Part shown: one piece after another, positions 34,117 through 46,845 of the stretch
Position numbering within the stretch: position 1 is the first letter of the stretch
Layout of the letters: each line of letters begins with the position of its first letter
NCBI GenBank assembly: GCA_949987565.1
Contig: OX465102.1
Span: forward strand, 27,535,370 to 27,599,369
From: Luidia sarsii
Lineage: Eukaryota; Echinodermata; Asteroidea; Paxillosida; Luidiidae
Reading direction: 5' to 3'
Length of the DNA stretch: 64,000 bases
Program-made: the position numbers and the translations under genes
The notes under the pieces: model-generated
The model's input: only the letters and a program-made list of their open reading frames with translations
The model's database searches: none
What the model was told of the DNA's origin: nothing

Positions 34117-34554
34117 TCTCTTCGTGTAAACTTATGCTTGATAGAGGACCGTGGTCTGTGCATGACATGCGCTCAACAACCATTCCCATCTACTCTGGGC
34201 TATCCCAGAGTAAGTTGTGTCACACTAGACCGTAGGGCATCGTAGGGCTCAGTGAAAATCCGGCCAGGGGTTAATTTCACTCAAACTCCTTGTGTAAACT
34301 CATGACTGAGGGCAGATCGTTTTCTGTGCTCGACGCATGCTCTACGACCAGTCCCAACTACAATGGGCTATGTTACAGAAGTCTTGTTACGCTACATTAG
34401 ATCGCAGGGCTTTGTGAGGTTGAGACTCCTCGTGTAAACTCACAATCGGTAGTGGACTGTGACCTGTACATGACACTCTACCACCAATCCCGTCTGCAAA
34501 CGGGTATCCAAACAGTCCAGTTATGCTTAGAAGGTAGGGCAGCATACAGTCAAG
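34117..34554 (+). repeat. Three degenerate tandem repeats (~130-167 bp) in the 3' region
   Basis: Units start at about 34117, 34286 and 34427 with CTC(T/C)T(C/T)GTGTAAACT. They continue through GACATGC/GACGCATGC, CTAC-AC-A-TCCC and GGGCTAT to a GTAGGGC/GCAGGGCTT block. Confidence 0.72.
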
Positions 34555-34980
34555 CCAGTTAAAGCATGAACTTAGACTTCACTTTCAACATGATTGCAGA
34601 CTAACCTCTCGTTACCCGGCATTGCTCTGGACTCATCGATAACGTTTCTGGTATAGAAACATTTCTGAGATTACATTTGGGAGACTAAGCACCGGTTGAC
34701 TTTTGATTGCGAAAGAGGTTTATGTGTGCCCCCATAATTATTTAGATGAGCACTTTGCTGTATGGACAATTCCTTAGTTCTTGATGCAATTACCTTATTT
34801 GAATCCCATTCATCCACAGTTATTCAGTCAGTTTTGGCAGACCCTCAGCCTGTAGCCTAGTGAATGCAGCTATGGGTTGTTTCCTGGCTTTCTTAGCCCC
34901 TGTCCACTTTTCAGTGCCCATGATGTGCCGTTTTCAAAAACTCGCTCAACAATCAGGAAAAAGAAAGAAAAAACCTGAGA

Positions 34981-34986
34981 AATAAA
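34981..34986 (+). terminator. Candidate polyadenylation signal AATAAA
   Basis: This is the first AATAAA after the stop codon, about 950 bases downstream, with a TGTGTGT element 14 bases later. A more distal site is possible because the following DNA stays low in repeats until about 36 kb. Confidence 0.4.
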
Positions 34987-36177
34987 TTTGGACTACACTG
35001 TGTGTACAAGCGAATGAAACCTGGCACAATTGGACTTCTGTGTAGCTTTTTGTGGTGCTACATGTTGTTTTGTGGTAGGCTGAATAGAGAACTTGGACAG
35101 TAGTGTTGGCTGGAGTTGGAAAGAACTGGGCATAGGAACACCACTGGTGCCCCGATTTAGGAGGTCCCAGCAAGAAGTGGTTAGCATTCCTGCGCGTGGT
35201 CTTGCCTATAGCTTGCCACCTAGTGAGGGAACTGCACAAGAAATCCCCCCCCCCTTCCCCGATTCTCGATAACATCGGTAACATTCCAACTGCGTTTTAC
35301 CTCAATGGCCTAGACTAGGATAGAGAAAGTCTGCAAACCTGCCTGAATAGTGGTCAGTCTTACAAGTTTGAAAACCAAAAGTAAGTCCTTATCTTAAATT
35401 GATGGGTGTTTTTTTCCCCTTTCCCGACCGAATGAATTTATTCGGTGTAGCTATTACTGTTAAAGTAAGGATTATTAAAATGATATTTCTTGTACCGTCC
35501 TTAGATTTTATGGCTGGGAATCAATAGCTGAAACATTTCTCTTAAGAAAATAGAAGAAAACAAAATATCGGGTGAATCATTTTATTTCAGTAATTGCATT
35601 TCAACCCTTCTCAATTAGTTATTTGTGAACTCCCCCATGCACTTTCCCCATCTGCCTACTCTTCACAGTCTTACAATACCAGTGTACATGTATACCTTAT
35701 GTTAGGGAGAAGGCACATACTTGCCCGTTTTAAAGTGGAAGGGAATGCAGGGGGCATTGCAATAGTCAGCCTATCCATTTCGTTTTGTGCGTGGTTGGGG
35801 GGGGGTTCTCAGGGGAGAGCATGGGATCTGTGTGTACGTGTCTCTCCACTCACCCTGCAGATTTGGCACGGGATGATTCCATCTCAGCGAGGACTGTGCC
35901 ACGGAGTTAACTGCAGCGGGCATTTATACCCGGCAACTCCCGAGTCTTCTGACGCAAAAAAATGAATTAAAAATGCAGCGCCGAATAGATGGCTGATCGT
36001 ACACCAATCGCGGCAATATTGTCACCAAGGGTAGAAATGGCAAACCGCTTTAACGGCCCAAAATGCATAAGACTTAAGGCTATATGCATGGTGGTGGTAC
36101 TAATAAAGAGTATTCGTTTGCGGTGACACCATGCACAATACTCTCTTTTTGTGAGTGTGGTTCTGAAAAGAACCAGG

Positions 36178-36330
36178 AGTGGATTTCACAAAGCCTTACG
36201 ATGCATCGTAACTCTACTTACGATGGATGATCCATCGTAAGGTGGCACACCGTATACGGTTTTTGTGCATCGCTCACCATCTTGCGATTGATCGTAAGTT
36301 ATGATGAGTTTGGTGAAATCAACGCCAGGG
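36178..36330. mobile_element. Short palindromic element (TTACGATGCATCG family)
   Basis: ATTTCACAAAGCCTTACGAT on the left and AGTTTGGTGAAATC on the right are complementary ends. It is related to 15068-15724 and 40868-40985. Confidence 0.7.
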
Positions 36331-39064
36331 GTTGGTTGTACAGTCGACGTTTGGGACGGTGCGCTCTGTTCGTCTCCAGGAGGTCCATATGCAAATCTCA
36401 AAAAATGCTGTGGGCGGGACTGAAACTTTCGACCCCAACAGGAGCTTCTCTGAAAGTCGGAAGAGAAGGGTCCTGCTGGGATTGAAAGCTCAGGTTCTTG
36501 ACATTTTCAAGATTATAGCAATGAACATAACTTTGGATTCAGACGGGTGGTCCCCGAGTCTTCCCGAACCGGAACTCGGCCATGGGGGGGGGGGGGAATC
36601 AACAATGGTGCACACACATGAAATGGCGGGTGATCAACAGTCGAAGAAGCTCAAAGTGCTCTCTTCTATATCCGTTGCATCCCTGCCAGTGCTGGGTTTG
36701 CCTGATCTGCTTAATCCTCGATGGTTGATACATTTTGGCATGCACTGTTATGGTAACTGCTGATCCACTCTAGTACCTCTCAGTGTGTAGACATCGTATT
36801 GGGCCCCCCCATTTGTAAAGCTGATAAACTACCTTTTATGTTAATGAGGTCAAAGGTCACCTTTTTGTCAGCTGAGGTCATCAGTTTCATTGATTTTAAC
36901 GAGAATGCACAAAGCTGGCCTCTTTTTTGAAGCACTAAAATCCTCTGGAGCTGAACAACCTTGCCTTGGAAAAAAAGCAGTTGCCAGCGAATATTTGAAC
37001 TTGTGGGTGGATTTTTTTAGCAAATGACAAGTCTAGAGCAAACAGCATCACACTATATTAGGCTGTGCTTTACTTATCCTGGCTAAGGAAGGACGGACGA
37101 CTGTCCATGTTTCGGAGAGGTTTGTGCACATACAAGCATACATTATTTAGTGCAGCTGTGTCTAGCCTTAAATCCTGTGAGGCTGGCAGCGAGTCCATGA
37201 CGTCTGTCTGAAGCAGAGGGGCTGAAGAGCTCAAGCCATCGGCAGCAAAAGGCCAATTGAGTGTTCAAGCACAGCTTGGTTTGAGCCACAAATTCAAGCT
37301 GCTTAAAAGACAAATCGAAATGTGTTCCCTTACCGTTGATAGATAACCTCTGTGAAGTGAGCCCACCTGGAATGCTCCTCGCTTTGAGAAAACTTCATCA
37401 TCATGTGTGTCTTTTCAGATTTTTGAATGTTGGATGTAGGCTTTCTGGGATGATCCCTTGTTCCCATCCTCGGCCCTATGGCTTGCATTTTTGGTGTTGC
37501 AAAATGTGTGGCATTAGTAATGGAATCTGTGCAATTGTCTGTGTCGGGTGAAACAAAAGCAAAAAAAGAAGAAGAAAGAAACCAAGTAAAGTCAGTTGTT
37601 GATGTTGCGATTGATGATTTATAAGAAGCGCCCTCCGTTTTTGATCTGTCATATGCTGGAATATTTGCTCCAAATTATGGTCTCCTTGTCGAGGTTTACG
37701 AAGGTTGGAGGCTTTTCAGCCCCGTCATGTTTTCCCGTAAGATGTAAACAAAAATAATGTAGTAACTGTGAGACATTTTCAGCACAACCGCTTTAAATTC
37801 CGTTAATGAACGGAGATGGTTTAGTCCCCTCAGAGAGGAGAGAGACAATGATCATTTAAACAAAAAGAAGATGATAGTGATTATTGGACAAAAGAAGTGT
37901 TGTAGGCAATTGACAAGAATCTGCGTGTGTCGGTATAGCTTTGTGTGTGACTAGATGACCCCCTTGTTGATAGCTAATGTGTATAGTCAGACAAACGGAC
38001 CTCGGGTTTGGCTGGGGGAACTATTCTTTTGTAAATATTTATATATCATATTTAATGTGGCTAATCAGAGGAAAAAAGATGTATTTATCTGCTGACATAA
38101 ATGTGGCAACCAAATTATTTAAACAAAAATGATATTGATATTATAAGTAAGGTTGGTGTATTTTTTTGGACTTGATCGGGAATCTTGTTGCGATTGTGCT
38201 CTCTGGGATTAATTTTGCCTTGCCTGTGACGCTGTGACGGGTTTGGGGGTTCAACCAGAGTTACTCTATAGACTGGCCCCGGTGATTTGTGTGAAGAGAA
38301 CATTATAGAGAAGGTGCTCTTTGCACGTCAATGGCGGAGGAAGAGGAGGAAGGGGAGGATGCAACACTTCCAAATCATGTCAGCTTTCAGGATATCAAGG
38401 CTGAGATGCAAAAAGAGCACAATTTTTGGACGCATGCAAATATTCTATAGCACCCCTCTACTCCTACATGGTTTTACGAGAGAGAGCCTGTGTTCATGTT
38501 CACTCACTTTTCGGTGCAAGTTTGATAAGAAAACAAATCCTTGGACTACAGCTACAAGTTTAAAGTTGCGTGTGCTCTCAATCACTGAGAAGCTATTTTG
38601 ATGTATTTCTGTATCTGTAACACGTAATTTGGCAGGCGAGCCAACTATTAACTAAAGTAGCAGGCGAACAGCTCATGCGGGAGTTTCAGGTGTCAACAGT
38701 GCAGCCCTCTTGTGTTCAGACGCAAAGATGTTATGTAACTGGAGATCTCTTTCGCCGTTTCCTCGTCGTTTTGCTGTTTCAGTTTTTTCTCGAGAGTTTT
38801 AGTTGTGACCTGGCTTCATGTCAGAAATGAGAGACTAGCTTTTCAATATTTAGTACGTTGTCAGTCTTGGCTTGCTGGAGCTGCTGTTATCGCCCATCCA
38901 TTGAAATACATGTAGTGTGACTAACTGTATAAAGCATTCTTATTGTACAGTTCCGTGGTAAAAGATTTTGTATCAGTGAGAGTGCAAATCAGTGTTGGTT
39001 TGCCCCAACGTAATTACCACTGCTATATGCTCAGTGCTTCATGCCCTATTGTCTGCTGACTAAA

Positions 39065-39110
39065 ATTACAGGCAGCTCGGATGGGATTCGAACCCGGGAC
39101 TCCTGCTCTG
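39065..39110 (-). repeat. tRNA-like remnant
   Basis: GGGATTCGAACCCGGGACTC is a reversed tRNA T-arm/B box. No acceptor stem or A box follows, so it is not a tRNA gene. Confidence 0.5.
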
Positions 39111-39804
39111 TTGTTGGTTTCATTGTAGTTTTTTGTATCAACAGAACAAAGTGTTGAAAAATTGTTAGGGGCCTATTCCTACATTATTATGATACGACTC
39201 AGATGTTTATTTCAATTTCAAAACAAAGGAATCTTGATTTGATTTCATTTGCCTGAAGCCAGGTCATACAATTAGTACAATTTAATTTGTTTTCTTTATC
39301 TTTTTTTCCCCTTTTTTGAGAAGTGATTCCAGGAAGAATTTCAAAAGCTATATTTTTCTGTTTGTGTGGACGGCATAAGTAAGGTTGGACAACGGTTGTG
39401 AAGGTTCTAGATGCAGAGGCTGTGTAAGGAATGTATTGTTTAGTTGACTTTTGGTTACATTTTTTCTTTAGTGTGCCTTGACTCGAAAACCTCAGAAGAA
39501 GAAGAAAAATGTGCATCACGAGTGATGCCTTTTTGTATACTTGTATTTGTAGATTGTGTATTGTAAATTATACGTCCGTATCTTTAATTTGAAAGTAAAG
39601 GCTCAGACACAAAGGTGTAGCTTTTTAAGGTGCTGTGAGTAATCGAGTACCAACCCTGTCCAAGTATACAGTCACAATTCTCTATTCCAGACCAAGTCGT
39701 CTGTTATCCCATAAAATTAAACGAATGGTTACTTTCGGTGAAATAACATAGCCGCAAAGTGGAGCCAGGGACTCTGCCAGTCTAAAAACAGCGCGTTTTG
39801 AGAA

Positions 39805-39990
39805 ACGCAGTGGCTGTTGTTACGGTAGTCGTCCGTGTGGTTCCCTGACGTCGCAGTATTTGTCAGGATGTTTAGCTCTTGGAACCAGACTATCAGCTAA
39901 TAGACTGGTTCAACCAGCCTGCAATGCTGACGAAATACAATCAAGTCAGGGAACCACACGGACAACTGCCGTAACAAGAGCCACTGCGTT
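39805..39990. mobile_element. MITE, copy 2 (same family as 27559-27744)
   Basis: It is the same length (186 bases) and nearly identical to copy 1, including TGTCAGGATGTTTAGCTCTT and ACTATCAGCTAATAGACTGG. Confidence 0.85.
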
Positions 39991-40503
39991 TTAGAAACGG
40001 CGGAAGTGAAGATTAGGGGTGACGTCATATTTCAAAGAATCTCCTGGGTGGTCCTTTATGTAAAAAAAAAGGTACATTTTATATCGTGGAATATACATCT
40101 CGTATGCATGCTGGGAAATGTGTTGTAACCTAAACAAATTGTCATATTTACAATGGAGATAATTATATATCTGTGCTGGGGTATTTTTGTTCAGAGTTGA
40201 TCATTCGTGAGGTCTTCATGAACCGTAAAACCGCATTTTTCGCGGAAATGTTGTTGGTCATTTAAATGATCCTGTCCGTTCAATTGAATTTAATCTCACG
40301 AGGTCCGCCGGGCGAGCAACAATGAAGACATTAAAGTAAAGTAAACCGCGTTGGCAAACTCTCAATTATTGAAGGCTAGGTTGCCTGTCTGCACAATGTT
40401 GGTAACGTAGATCTGTAAAAGTCGGAAGAAACTTGCCGATTATTGTCATGTCACCCGTGTCAGACAGTGTTTGGGGGAGGCATCTCCCGACGCCGCATCT
40501 CTG

Positions 40504-40521
40504 CCCCCCCCCCCCCCCCCC
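40504..40521. repeat. Poly(C) run
   Basis: About 18 consecutive C residues. A shorter C-rich run lies near 42260. Confidence 0.85.
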
Positions 40522-40867
40522 TTGATGGAGAAGCTATAGTAACCGTGTACCGGTATAGGCCTACTCTTTGACGATACACGTCCCCTTGTCATTCTGTCGT
40601 GCATCATGAAATAAAGCCCACTCTTCATTGATCGATGTATACCTCTACGACGAACCGTCTTGATTTTGTCTTTTATTGCGTGTCCAGTCACCCACTGCAT
40701 TGCAGCGCATGACCACGGAATTCCGCGAGAACATTTCGACTCGAGATGAAACCGGGTGAGATGTAGACCCGGGTTACACCCGAGGCAAGTTAGGGTGTAA
40801 GACTGTTAGAGCACGGAGGAAGGAAAATAGGCTAGATCAACCCAAGACCGACCACTCGGAGCAGTCT

Positions 40868-40985
40868 ACTGTATTTCACCAAACCCATCTTAACTTACGA
40901 TCAATCGCAAGACAATGAGCAATGTGCGTCAGATCATACGTTGTATCGCAAATAATGCATCGTAAGGCTTGGTGAAATCCGTGAG
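40868..40985. mobile_element. Short palindromic element (TTACGATGCATCG family)
   Basis: TTTCACCAAACCCATC and AAGGCTTGGTGAAATCC are complementary ends. The inner AACTTACGATCAATCGCAAG matches 15610 and 36283 (complement). Confidence 0.7.
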
Positions 40986-41204
40986 CGAGAGTCATAAAGT
41001 TTGCTAGACCAACCAGACCTGATTGATGTTAATTCCATTGTAATTTCGTTGTATACGCACTTTTAGAAGTTTATCCAGCCGTGTAATGTATAGGCCCACA
41101 CCAGTCGTTTACGACTGAATAGATAGCATATACTGTAATTATAATTATAGGACAGATCCACACATGCGCACACAGCATAATACGAGAAGCGCGGGAACCG
41201 GGCG

Positions 41205-41712
41205 TTTTCGACTAATGAAGGTTCAGGCTCGGGCTCAGGCTTCGTCTCCGTCTGACAGTCTAGCGGCCGCTGTTGTCCGTCAAGATTATTTATGTCTGTG
41301 GATGTCATAGTACGGGCTCCACTTCCCAGTCTCCCAGACCAAAATTACAGTATACTGTATACATGTAGTTAAAAAAAATCAAGGCAACTCTCTGAACTCC
41401 GCTATAGTCTATAAAGGTATGTGTAGTCGGATACGTAACTCGATCGAGTTTAGTCATGAAGGAAGGAACTCGTGGTCAAATCGTCTCGGTCTTGTTTCCA
41501 ATGACCTTCTTAGACTTAAAGTGATATACAAAATCTGAAAATCCAGGTTGTGGTTCGTTTCCGAATGTGAAGGTTTGTTGGCTTGATAGGTACAGGGTAT
41601 TCCCCAAGAAACTGGTGGCCAAACGCTCGCTCGTTTTTAGATGCCAGTGATATGAATATACATGTAACGACGAGTAAGATAAATATGACCGAAGCAAAGC
41701 CTTCATTTCGAA
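41205..41712. mobile_element. Palindromic MITE split by a Penelope-terminus insertion
   Basis: The flanks 41205-41265 and 41535-41712 together match the MITE at 18293-18526. The intervening 41266-41534 matches the minus strand of about 47050-47355 (TCTAGCGGCCGCTGTTGTCC to ACTTAAAGTGATATACAAAA). Confidence 0.75.
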
Positions 41713-42433
41713 ACCCGCCGAGGAACCGGTCAAGAAAACATGTCGGCTGATGTTCCGGTTGGTCTTCATTATTATTAATAATTATTAATAAGCGTTCGTA
41801 TGGAGTATCACGGTTGTATAGGCCTATCTCCCTGGCCGCGATATAGACCCGGAAGCTATATCGATGGTGGCCCCTAAAATATCACGCAAAGCAGAGTTGG
41901 GAAGTCCCATCGCATTTTGACAAAGCGAACAGAACGGAGCCTTTGTAAAGGCCTTGCCATCACACGAGGGAATTTACAGCCTTTCGGTTCCGAGAAGATC
42001 GAGAGGAAATAAATTTCCAGCCACCTTCCTAATTGTCAGAACATTTTTGTTCTTGTGATACGTTAATCTGTTTGAGGTGAACAGCATGAATGCCTACTGA
42101 TTTGAAATGTGGTTTTAGGTGATTTCTAACATTCGAAAATGGTTCGCCACAGGTGAAAATGCCGACGATATATATCTACAGTATACTTATATACATTACA
42201 CGTGCTCTTCTTCATGTTTACCCAATACACCTGTACATTGTAAGAGGCATATTTTACTACCCCCCCCCCACCCCCTTCGCAGTTTGCACCCGGGGGGCAT
42301 AGGTCGCTAAAATCTACACAGTGTGGGGAAAACTATAGCAAACAGCCTCTAAAAACCATCCAGCGATCGGAGAAGGTGAAAAAGCAGGCGGGTATTCTGA
42401 AGAAAAAAATCAATTGTGACACTATCTTTGGCT
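41713..42433. other. Intergenic, nothing recognised
   Basis: Short AT-rich patches and a C-run near 42260 only. Confidence 0.6.
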
Positions 42434-42550
42434 TAAGGTGATATACAAAAATGTTGCAAACTGCTTACTGACTAAAATTACCAAAATGTAAATCTAAAAT
42501 TTAGTGGGCCTGACGTTTCGATCCTAGCAGGACCTTTCTCAAAGGCAGAG
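42434..42550. mobile_element. Hairpin-repeat half copy
   Basis: The leader GGTGATATACAAAAATGTTG is followed by one arm ending CTTTCTCAAAGGCAGAG. The second arm is missing. Confidence 0.85.
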
Positions 42551-42639
42551 ATAGAAAAAACCCTGATAGAAATGGCTGATAGGCTGATAGAAATGGCTGA
42601 TAGAAAAAACCCTTGTAAGCTACTTTATTCGAAGTTAAA

Positions 42640-43390
42640 AAAAAAAAAAAAAAAAAAGCAACCAAACACGGCCCAACTAATTTAGTTTAACCTAACAGAA
42701 TCTATTAAAAGAACTTCACACGTTCCATGACCAAACAAACCAATGACCAAGAACCTATAGACTCAGACCTTTTTAAACAAATGACAAAATCCAGACTTAA
42801 CCTAAAAAAGGGACCAAACCAAGGGATAGACTCAACCATAAAACATAATCCGGTAAGGCACAACAGTAACAACACATTTCTATATCACAAGTTTCATAAC
42901 ACGGCACTTAAGTGGCATAAAGTATACAACAGTAACCTGTGAATACAGAAAACAATGATAGAAAAATAGTATTAAAAAGTATACTGCAAATTAGTAAAGT
43001 TACACAGGCAATAAAAACAACAATACTAACTTCTTCAACTTTTAAAATCCCACAATGAATTTCAACTTGAGTTCCAAAACACAGGCACCAGAGCTTGGAG
43101 GATAGTTCAACCTTTAGAATTTGTAGATAATAATCTACTATATTATAGGTTATATTATGACACTAAAATTATGTAAACATAAACACAACCATCTAACTTG
43201 AACTTGATTAAACTGAGGATAGGCCTACAAGTACCTTTAAATGTCGATTAAAATTATGTCATCTACGATATTGATCTCAAGACGAACGACACAAACTTGT
43301 TCATTAGAAAACACTTAGACCGATTATCCAACAAACAACTTTCTTGGGCGAAGGCCACAGTTTTTACTTTAACTTGGACAAAGAACCCCA
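42640..43390. other. A/C-rich, G-poor stretch after a poly(A) run
   Basis: After about 20 A residues the sequence is strikingly poor in G for 700 bases. It sits between two Penelope-terminus copies. Small open frames have no recognisable product. It may be decayed interior of the same element, but that is unproven. Confidence 0.4.
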
Positions 43391-43391
43391 T

Positions 43392-43930
43392 AAAGTGATA
43401 TACAAAAATGTTGCAAACTGCTTACTGTCTAGAATTACCAAAAAGATGCAAATCTCAAAAATTAGTGGGCCTGACGTTTCGATCCTAGCAGGACCATTCT
43501 CAAAGGCAGAGTCCCAAGACAAGAATGAAGGGGAAGAGAGTGAATTGAGGACACTGATGAGAAACAAAGGACAAAGAGGAAAGCTGGTAGGGTTTAGATC
43601 AAAGGGAAGGGCAAGGAGTAGGGTAGGGATTAGTGAGAAGAAGGGAAAAGATCAAAGTGAAGTGTGGATCTGAACGCAAAAGAAGGATTATCAGAAAGCA
43701 TGCATGGTGTTAGTCATTACCCTCATGGATGTTGAAACCACATATGGTTGAATAGTCCGAAGACCATGCATCCCTTCTTTTGTGTTCACTCCTCCACACT
43801 TTGATCTTTCCCCCTCTTCTCACTAATCCCTATAGTACCCTACTCCTTGCCCTCCCTTTGATCTCTCCCAACCAGTACTGTTCATGGCACTACTGAAACC
43901 CACGCTGAAACTGAAGAAGGGGCATTTGTT
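43392..43930. mobile_element. Head-to-head pair of Penelope-like 3' ends
   Basis: Positions 43392-43766 read on the minus strand as the 3' terminus, 3' untranslated part and last coding bases (CAACATCCATGAGGGTAATG) of the element at 46.1-47.05 kb. From about 43770 the plus strand repeats the 3' part (TTCTTTTGTGTTCACTCC, CCTTTGATCTCTCCC). The inversion point is near 43768. Confidence 0.72.
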
Positions 43931-45180
43931 TATAAATCACACCTAAAATAAGTCAACATCACCAACACACTGGTTGCAGCGTTCCTCCTTATCCTCTTAT
44001 CTCTATAATTATACTCTCTTGTGGGATCGCAGTCAAGGGAAGCGGCGTGCCAATTTGAAAACAAAAACAAAGTGCATGTAGCTTGTACATTGTATGCATA
44101 TAATGTAGCAGACACCCCGGCTACACTATTACCTCATCCTCTGCAATTAATTTAGACTTCAGGGTTTTCCCCGATCACGCAACACATTAGTGAGGAAATG
44201 ATCCGAGTTAGTAATAGTAGCACATTGTACGTGTCTGCCTGTGTTGCTCACTTTTTAAGAAGCGGGGGATTTTGTGCACGCCGATTCGTCACGGCCACTC
44301 GTAGTCGTAGGTCTGTGTGTCCGGCATTCGTGAACGGGAGAACTTGATCGTTTAATTGTCGTCAAACAATAAGGTAAGTAATAAGTATTACTTTTACCAT
44401 AGATGCTTTTACTTCCCACGCGGATTTATCAGATGTAATGATTACCAAAAATGTGTCCAGAAAACTTCGTTTGGACTCTGTACAGGACGTTCATACAACT
44501 GGCATGCGTTCATTTTTTGATCGTACTATAGCTGTGTTAGTAATAGTGTACTGTAGATAGTAGATACGTGTATACTGCACGTGTACAGTGTGTACATGTA
44601 CAACTGTACATGTACATGTACATGTATCACAAAATGACGTGCAGCTGACATGTGTACTGAGAAATGTTCTGAGAATACCGGTAGTTCCTCGATCGGGACG
44701 GAGTAGCATATACCATGCGTATGGCCTCCACTATTCATACGCTACTCACGATATGGGCCGTGTTACTGTTACTTGTGTTAGTGTTACTGTTAGGGAAGCA
44801 CTACCCTAAACCTTGTGTGATGTCTGATGTAGTGCGTAGGCCGAGTTATAACAGAAACGATGTACATGTACAAGAAGGGTTTCCGGATTTTGCCCTACTC
44901 GACGAGTGGTACAACACACAATGTACGCACAATCCCCGGTCATGGTTTCACATCTGTAATCTGCAATGTGGTTCCCACAGCTTTACACTTTCCAAATACT
45001 GCTCCGGGCCCGGGCGGTATTAGCGTCTGCTTGTCTCGGAATGTCTCCTCTAGAATAGAAAGAGTCACTTGTGGGGATCCCACCCAAAATGCCCCTTTTC
45101 CAGCTGCAGGCAATAGGCCAAAGCACTGAGCATCTGCCTCCATTATGATAGTGGAATTCGCTGTCCGCACCCTGTTTCCT
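43931..45180. other. Intergenic, TGTACA-rich
   Basis: A strong donor-like CAATAAGGTAAGTA at 44367-44380 and an ACATGTACATGTACATG tract at about 44595-44630 stand out. I recognise no gene. Confidence 0.5.
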
Positions 45181-45650
45181 TCTCAAAGGCAGAGTGAAAA
45201 GGACAAAACAGATACATGTACACGAAGGAAGGAGGAAGGGGGTGAATAAGGACACGGATGAGAAACAAATGACAGAGTAAAGCTGGTAGGGTGAGATCAA
45301 AGGGAAGGGCAAGGAGTAGGGTAGGGATTTTGTTTAAACTACATGTATATATAAGGTGATATACAAAAATGTTGCAAACTGCTTACTGACTAAAATTACC
45401 AAAATGTAAATCTAAAATTTAGTGGGCCTGACGTTTCGATCCTAGCAGGACCTTTCTCTGCCTTTGAGAAAGGTCCTGCTAGGATCGAAACGTCAGGCCC
45501 ACTACATGTATATATACTGTAATTATATTTTGGTCTGGGAGACTGGGAAGTGGAGTCCGTACTATGACATCCACAGACATTAATAAATAATAACCTTGAC
45601 GGACAACAGCGGCCGCTAGACTGTAATTTCAGGACGCCTGAAAAACCCCA
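45181..45650. mobile_element. Penelope-like 3' end (minus), hairpin repeat and terminus block
   Basis: Positions 45181-45327 are complementary to about 46860-47010. 45354-45507 is a leader plus full hairpin. 45507-45625 matches 47232-47360 (TATATTTTGGTCTGGGAGAC to ACAACAGCGGCCGCT). Confidence 0.78.
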
Positions 45651-46129
45651 CTGACTACAAATTTTCAGAATGCTAGGATTATGTTTACAATGAGTGTTCA
45701 CGACTCTATTTCTCTCCCTTCTCGGAGCAAAAGCTATAACATTCAACAGCCGTCGGGTACCGCCGAGAGTTGCCTTCAAAATGTCCCTGGAATCGTGACG
45801 TCATAGTCCCGAGTCCTTCATTCGGCCGTTTATTGTTACGCAACTATGCGCGTAGAATTACAACCACAGCGTGTGCAATGTTGTCAGGAATGTCAGATTC
45901 AAGCAACGAACACTCCGCAGCGTTGATGTTTTTCGTCCGATCAGGACGGCGATCAATTGTAATTTTGTCATGTATAAATGAATTGAAGGTCTGAGAAGGT
46001 GCATGTTCCAATGAGTCTGACTTTCGCCGCCATACACGTGTATTGGCCAGTAACTTGGTTGCTAGAGGCTATATTTCTCGCCAAGTGTAGAACTCCAAGT
46101 TCGGCACTCAAACAAAAGCCACCAGGTCC

Positions 46130-46845
46130 CAAGGACAATACCAAGGTTCCCTTAGTTACTTCCTACCACCCTTCTCCTACTCCCTCTCAGGAAGATAAGG
46201 AAAACCACCATATTCTGCACACCAAGTTCAGGGGAGATCGTCTGGCTGATGCCATTCCAAATTCGCCTGTTTTGGCTTTCAGGCTCCCCCGTAACCTACG
46301 TGACTTAATTGTCCGAGCAGCGGTTCCCCCTTTGGACACTTCACCTCCCACTAAATTTGGTACATTTAAGTGTACCTCGAAATGCATTGTTTGCAAGACA
46401 CATGTCAAGGAAATAGACTCTTTCAATGGACATTCTTCTGGAACTACCCACACGACCTATGGCTCTATCACGTGCACTACCTCAAACATCATATACCTCA
46501 TCTCTTGTATAGAGTTTGCAATGTTCAGTATGTTGGCGAGACCAAAACACCCTCAAAAAACGTATCTATGGCCAAAGGTCTACAATCAAAACCGGTAAAA
46601 TGGACACCCCTGCTGGGTATCACTTCAATCTCCCCGATCATTCGATATCAGATATGAGTGTACTGGGCATAGAATCCCTTGGTCACCGTAGTGATGCTGT
46701 CCGTCTTAGCCGTGAGAAAATGTGGATGAAACGTCTTCGGACTATTCAACCACATGGTCTCAACATCCAGGAGGGTAATGACGATCATACGCAGCTTTCT
46801 GATAATCCTTCTTTTGTGTTCACTCCTTCACACTTCTGTCTTTGA
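46130..46845 (+). pseudogene. Penelope-like retroelement C-terminus (GIY-YIG region), frameshifted
   Basis: Three frames must be joined. About 46130-46508 reads as the RT-distal linker (VTSYHPS, then FRLPRNLRDLIVRA) with a Cys cluster (CTSKCIVCKTH). 46514-46560 gives NVQYVGETKTP, a GIY-YIG-like core. About 46560-46845 gives HFNLPDHS and LRTIQPHGLN and ends in TGA. This order is typical of the end of Penelope-like element ORFs, which encode reverse transcriptase with a C-terminal GIY-YIG endonuclease. At least two frameshifts and loss of the upstream RT make it dead. Confidence 0.82.

Larger units (their letters stand above)
34033..34986 (+). other. Probable 3' UTR
   Basis: This follows the TAG stop. 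It contains three tandem degenerate repeats (34117-34554). The first clear AATAAA is at 34981-34986. Confidence 0.5.
34987..41200. other. Intergenic stretch
   Basis: No recognisable gene. It holds a TTACGATGGAT-type palindrome (36178-36330), a degenerate hairpin repeat (about 36395-36500), a tRNA-like remnant (39065-39110), a MITE (39805-39990) and a second palindrome (40868-40985). The part from about 36.8 to 39.0 kb shows no obvious repeats, so it could hold distal 3' UTR or regulatory DNA. Confidence 0.6.
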
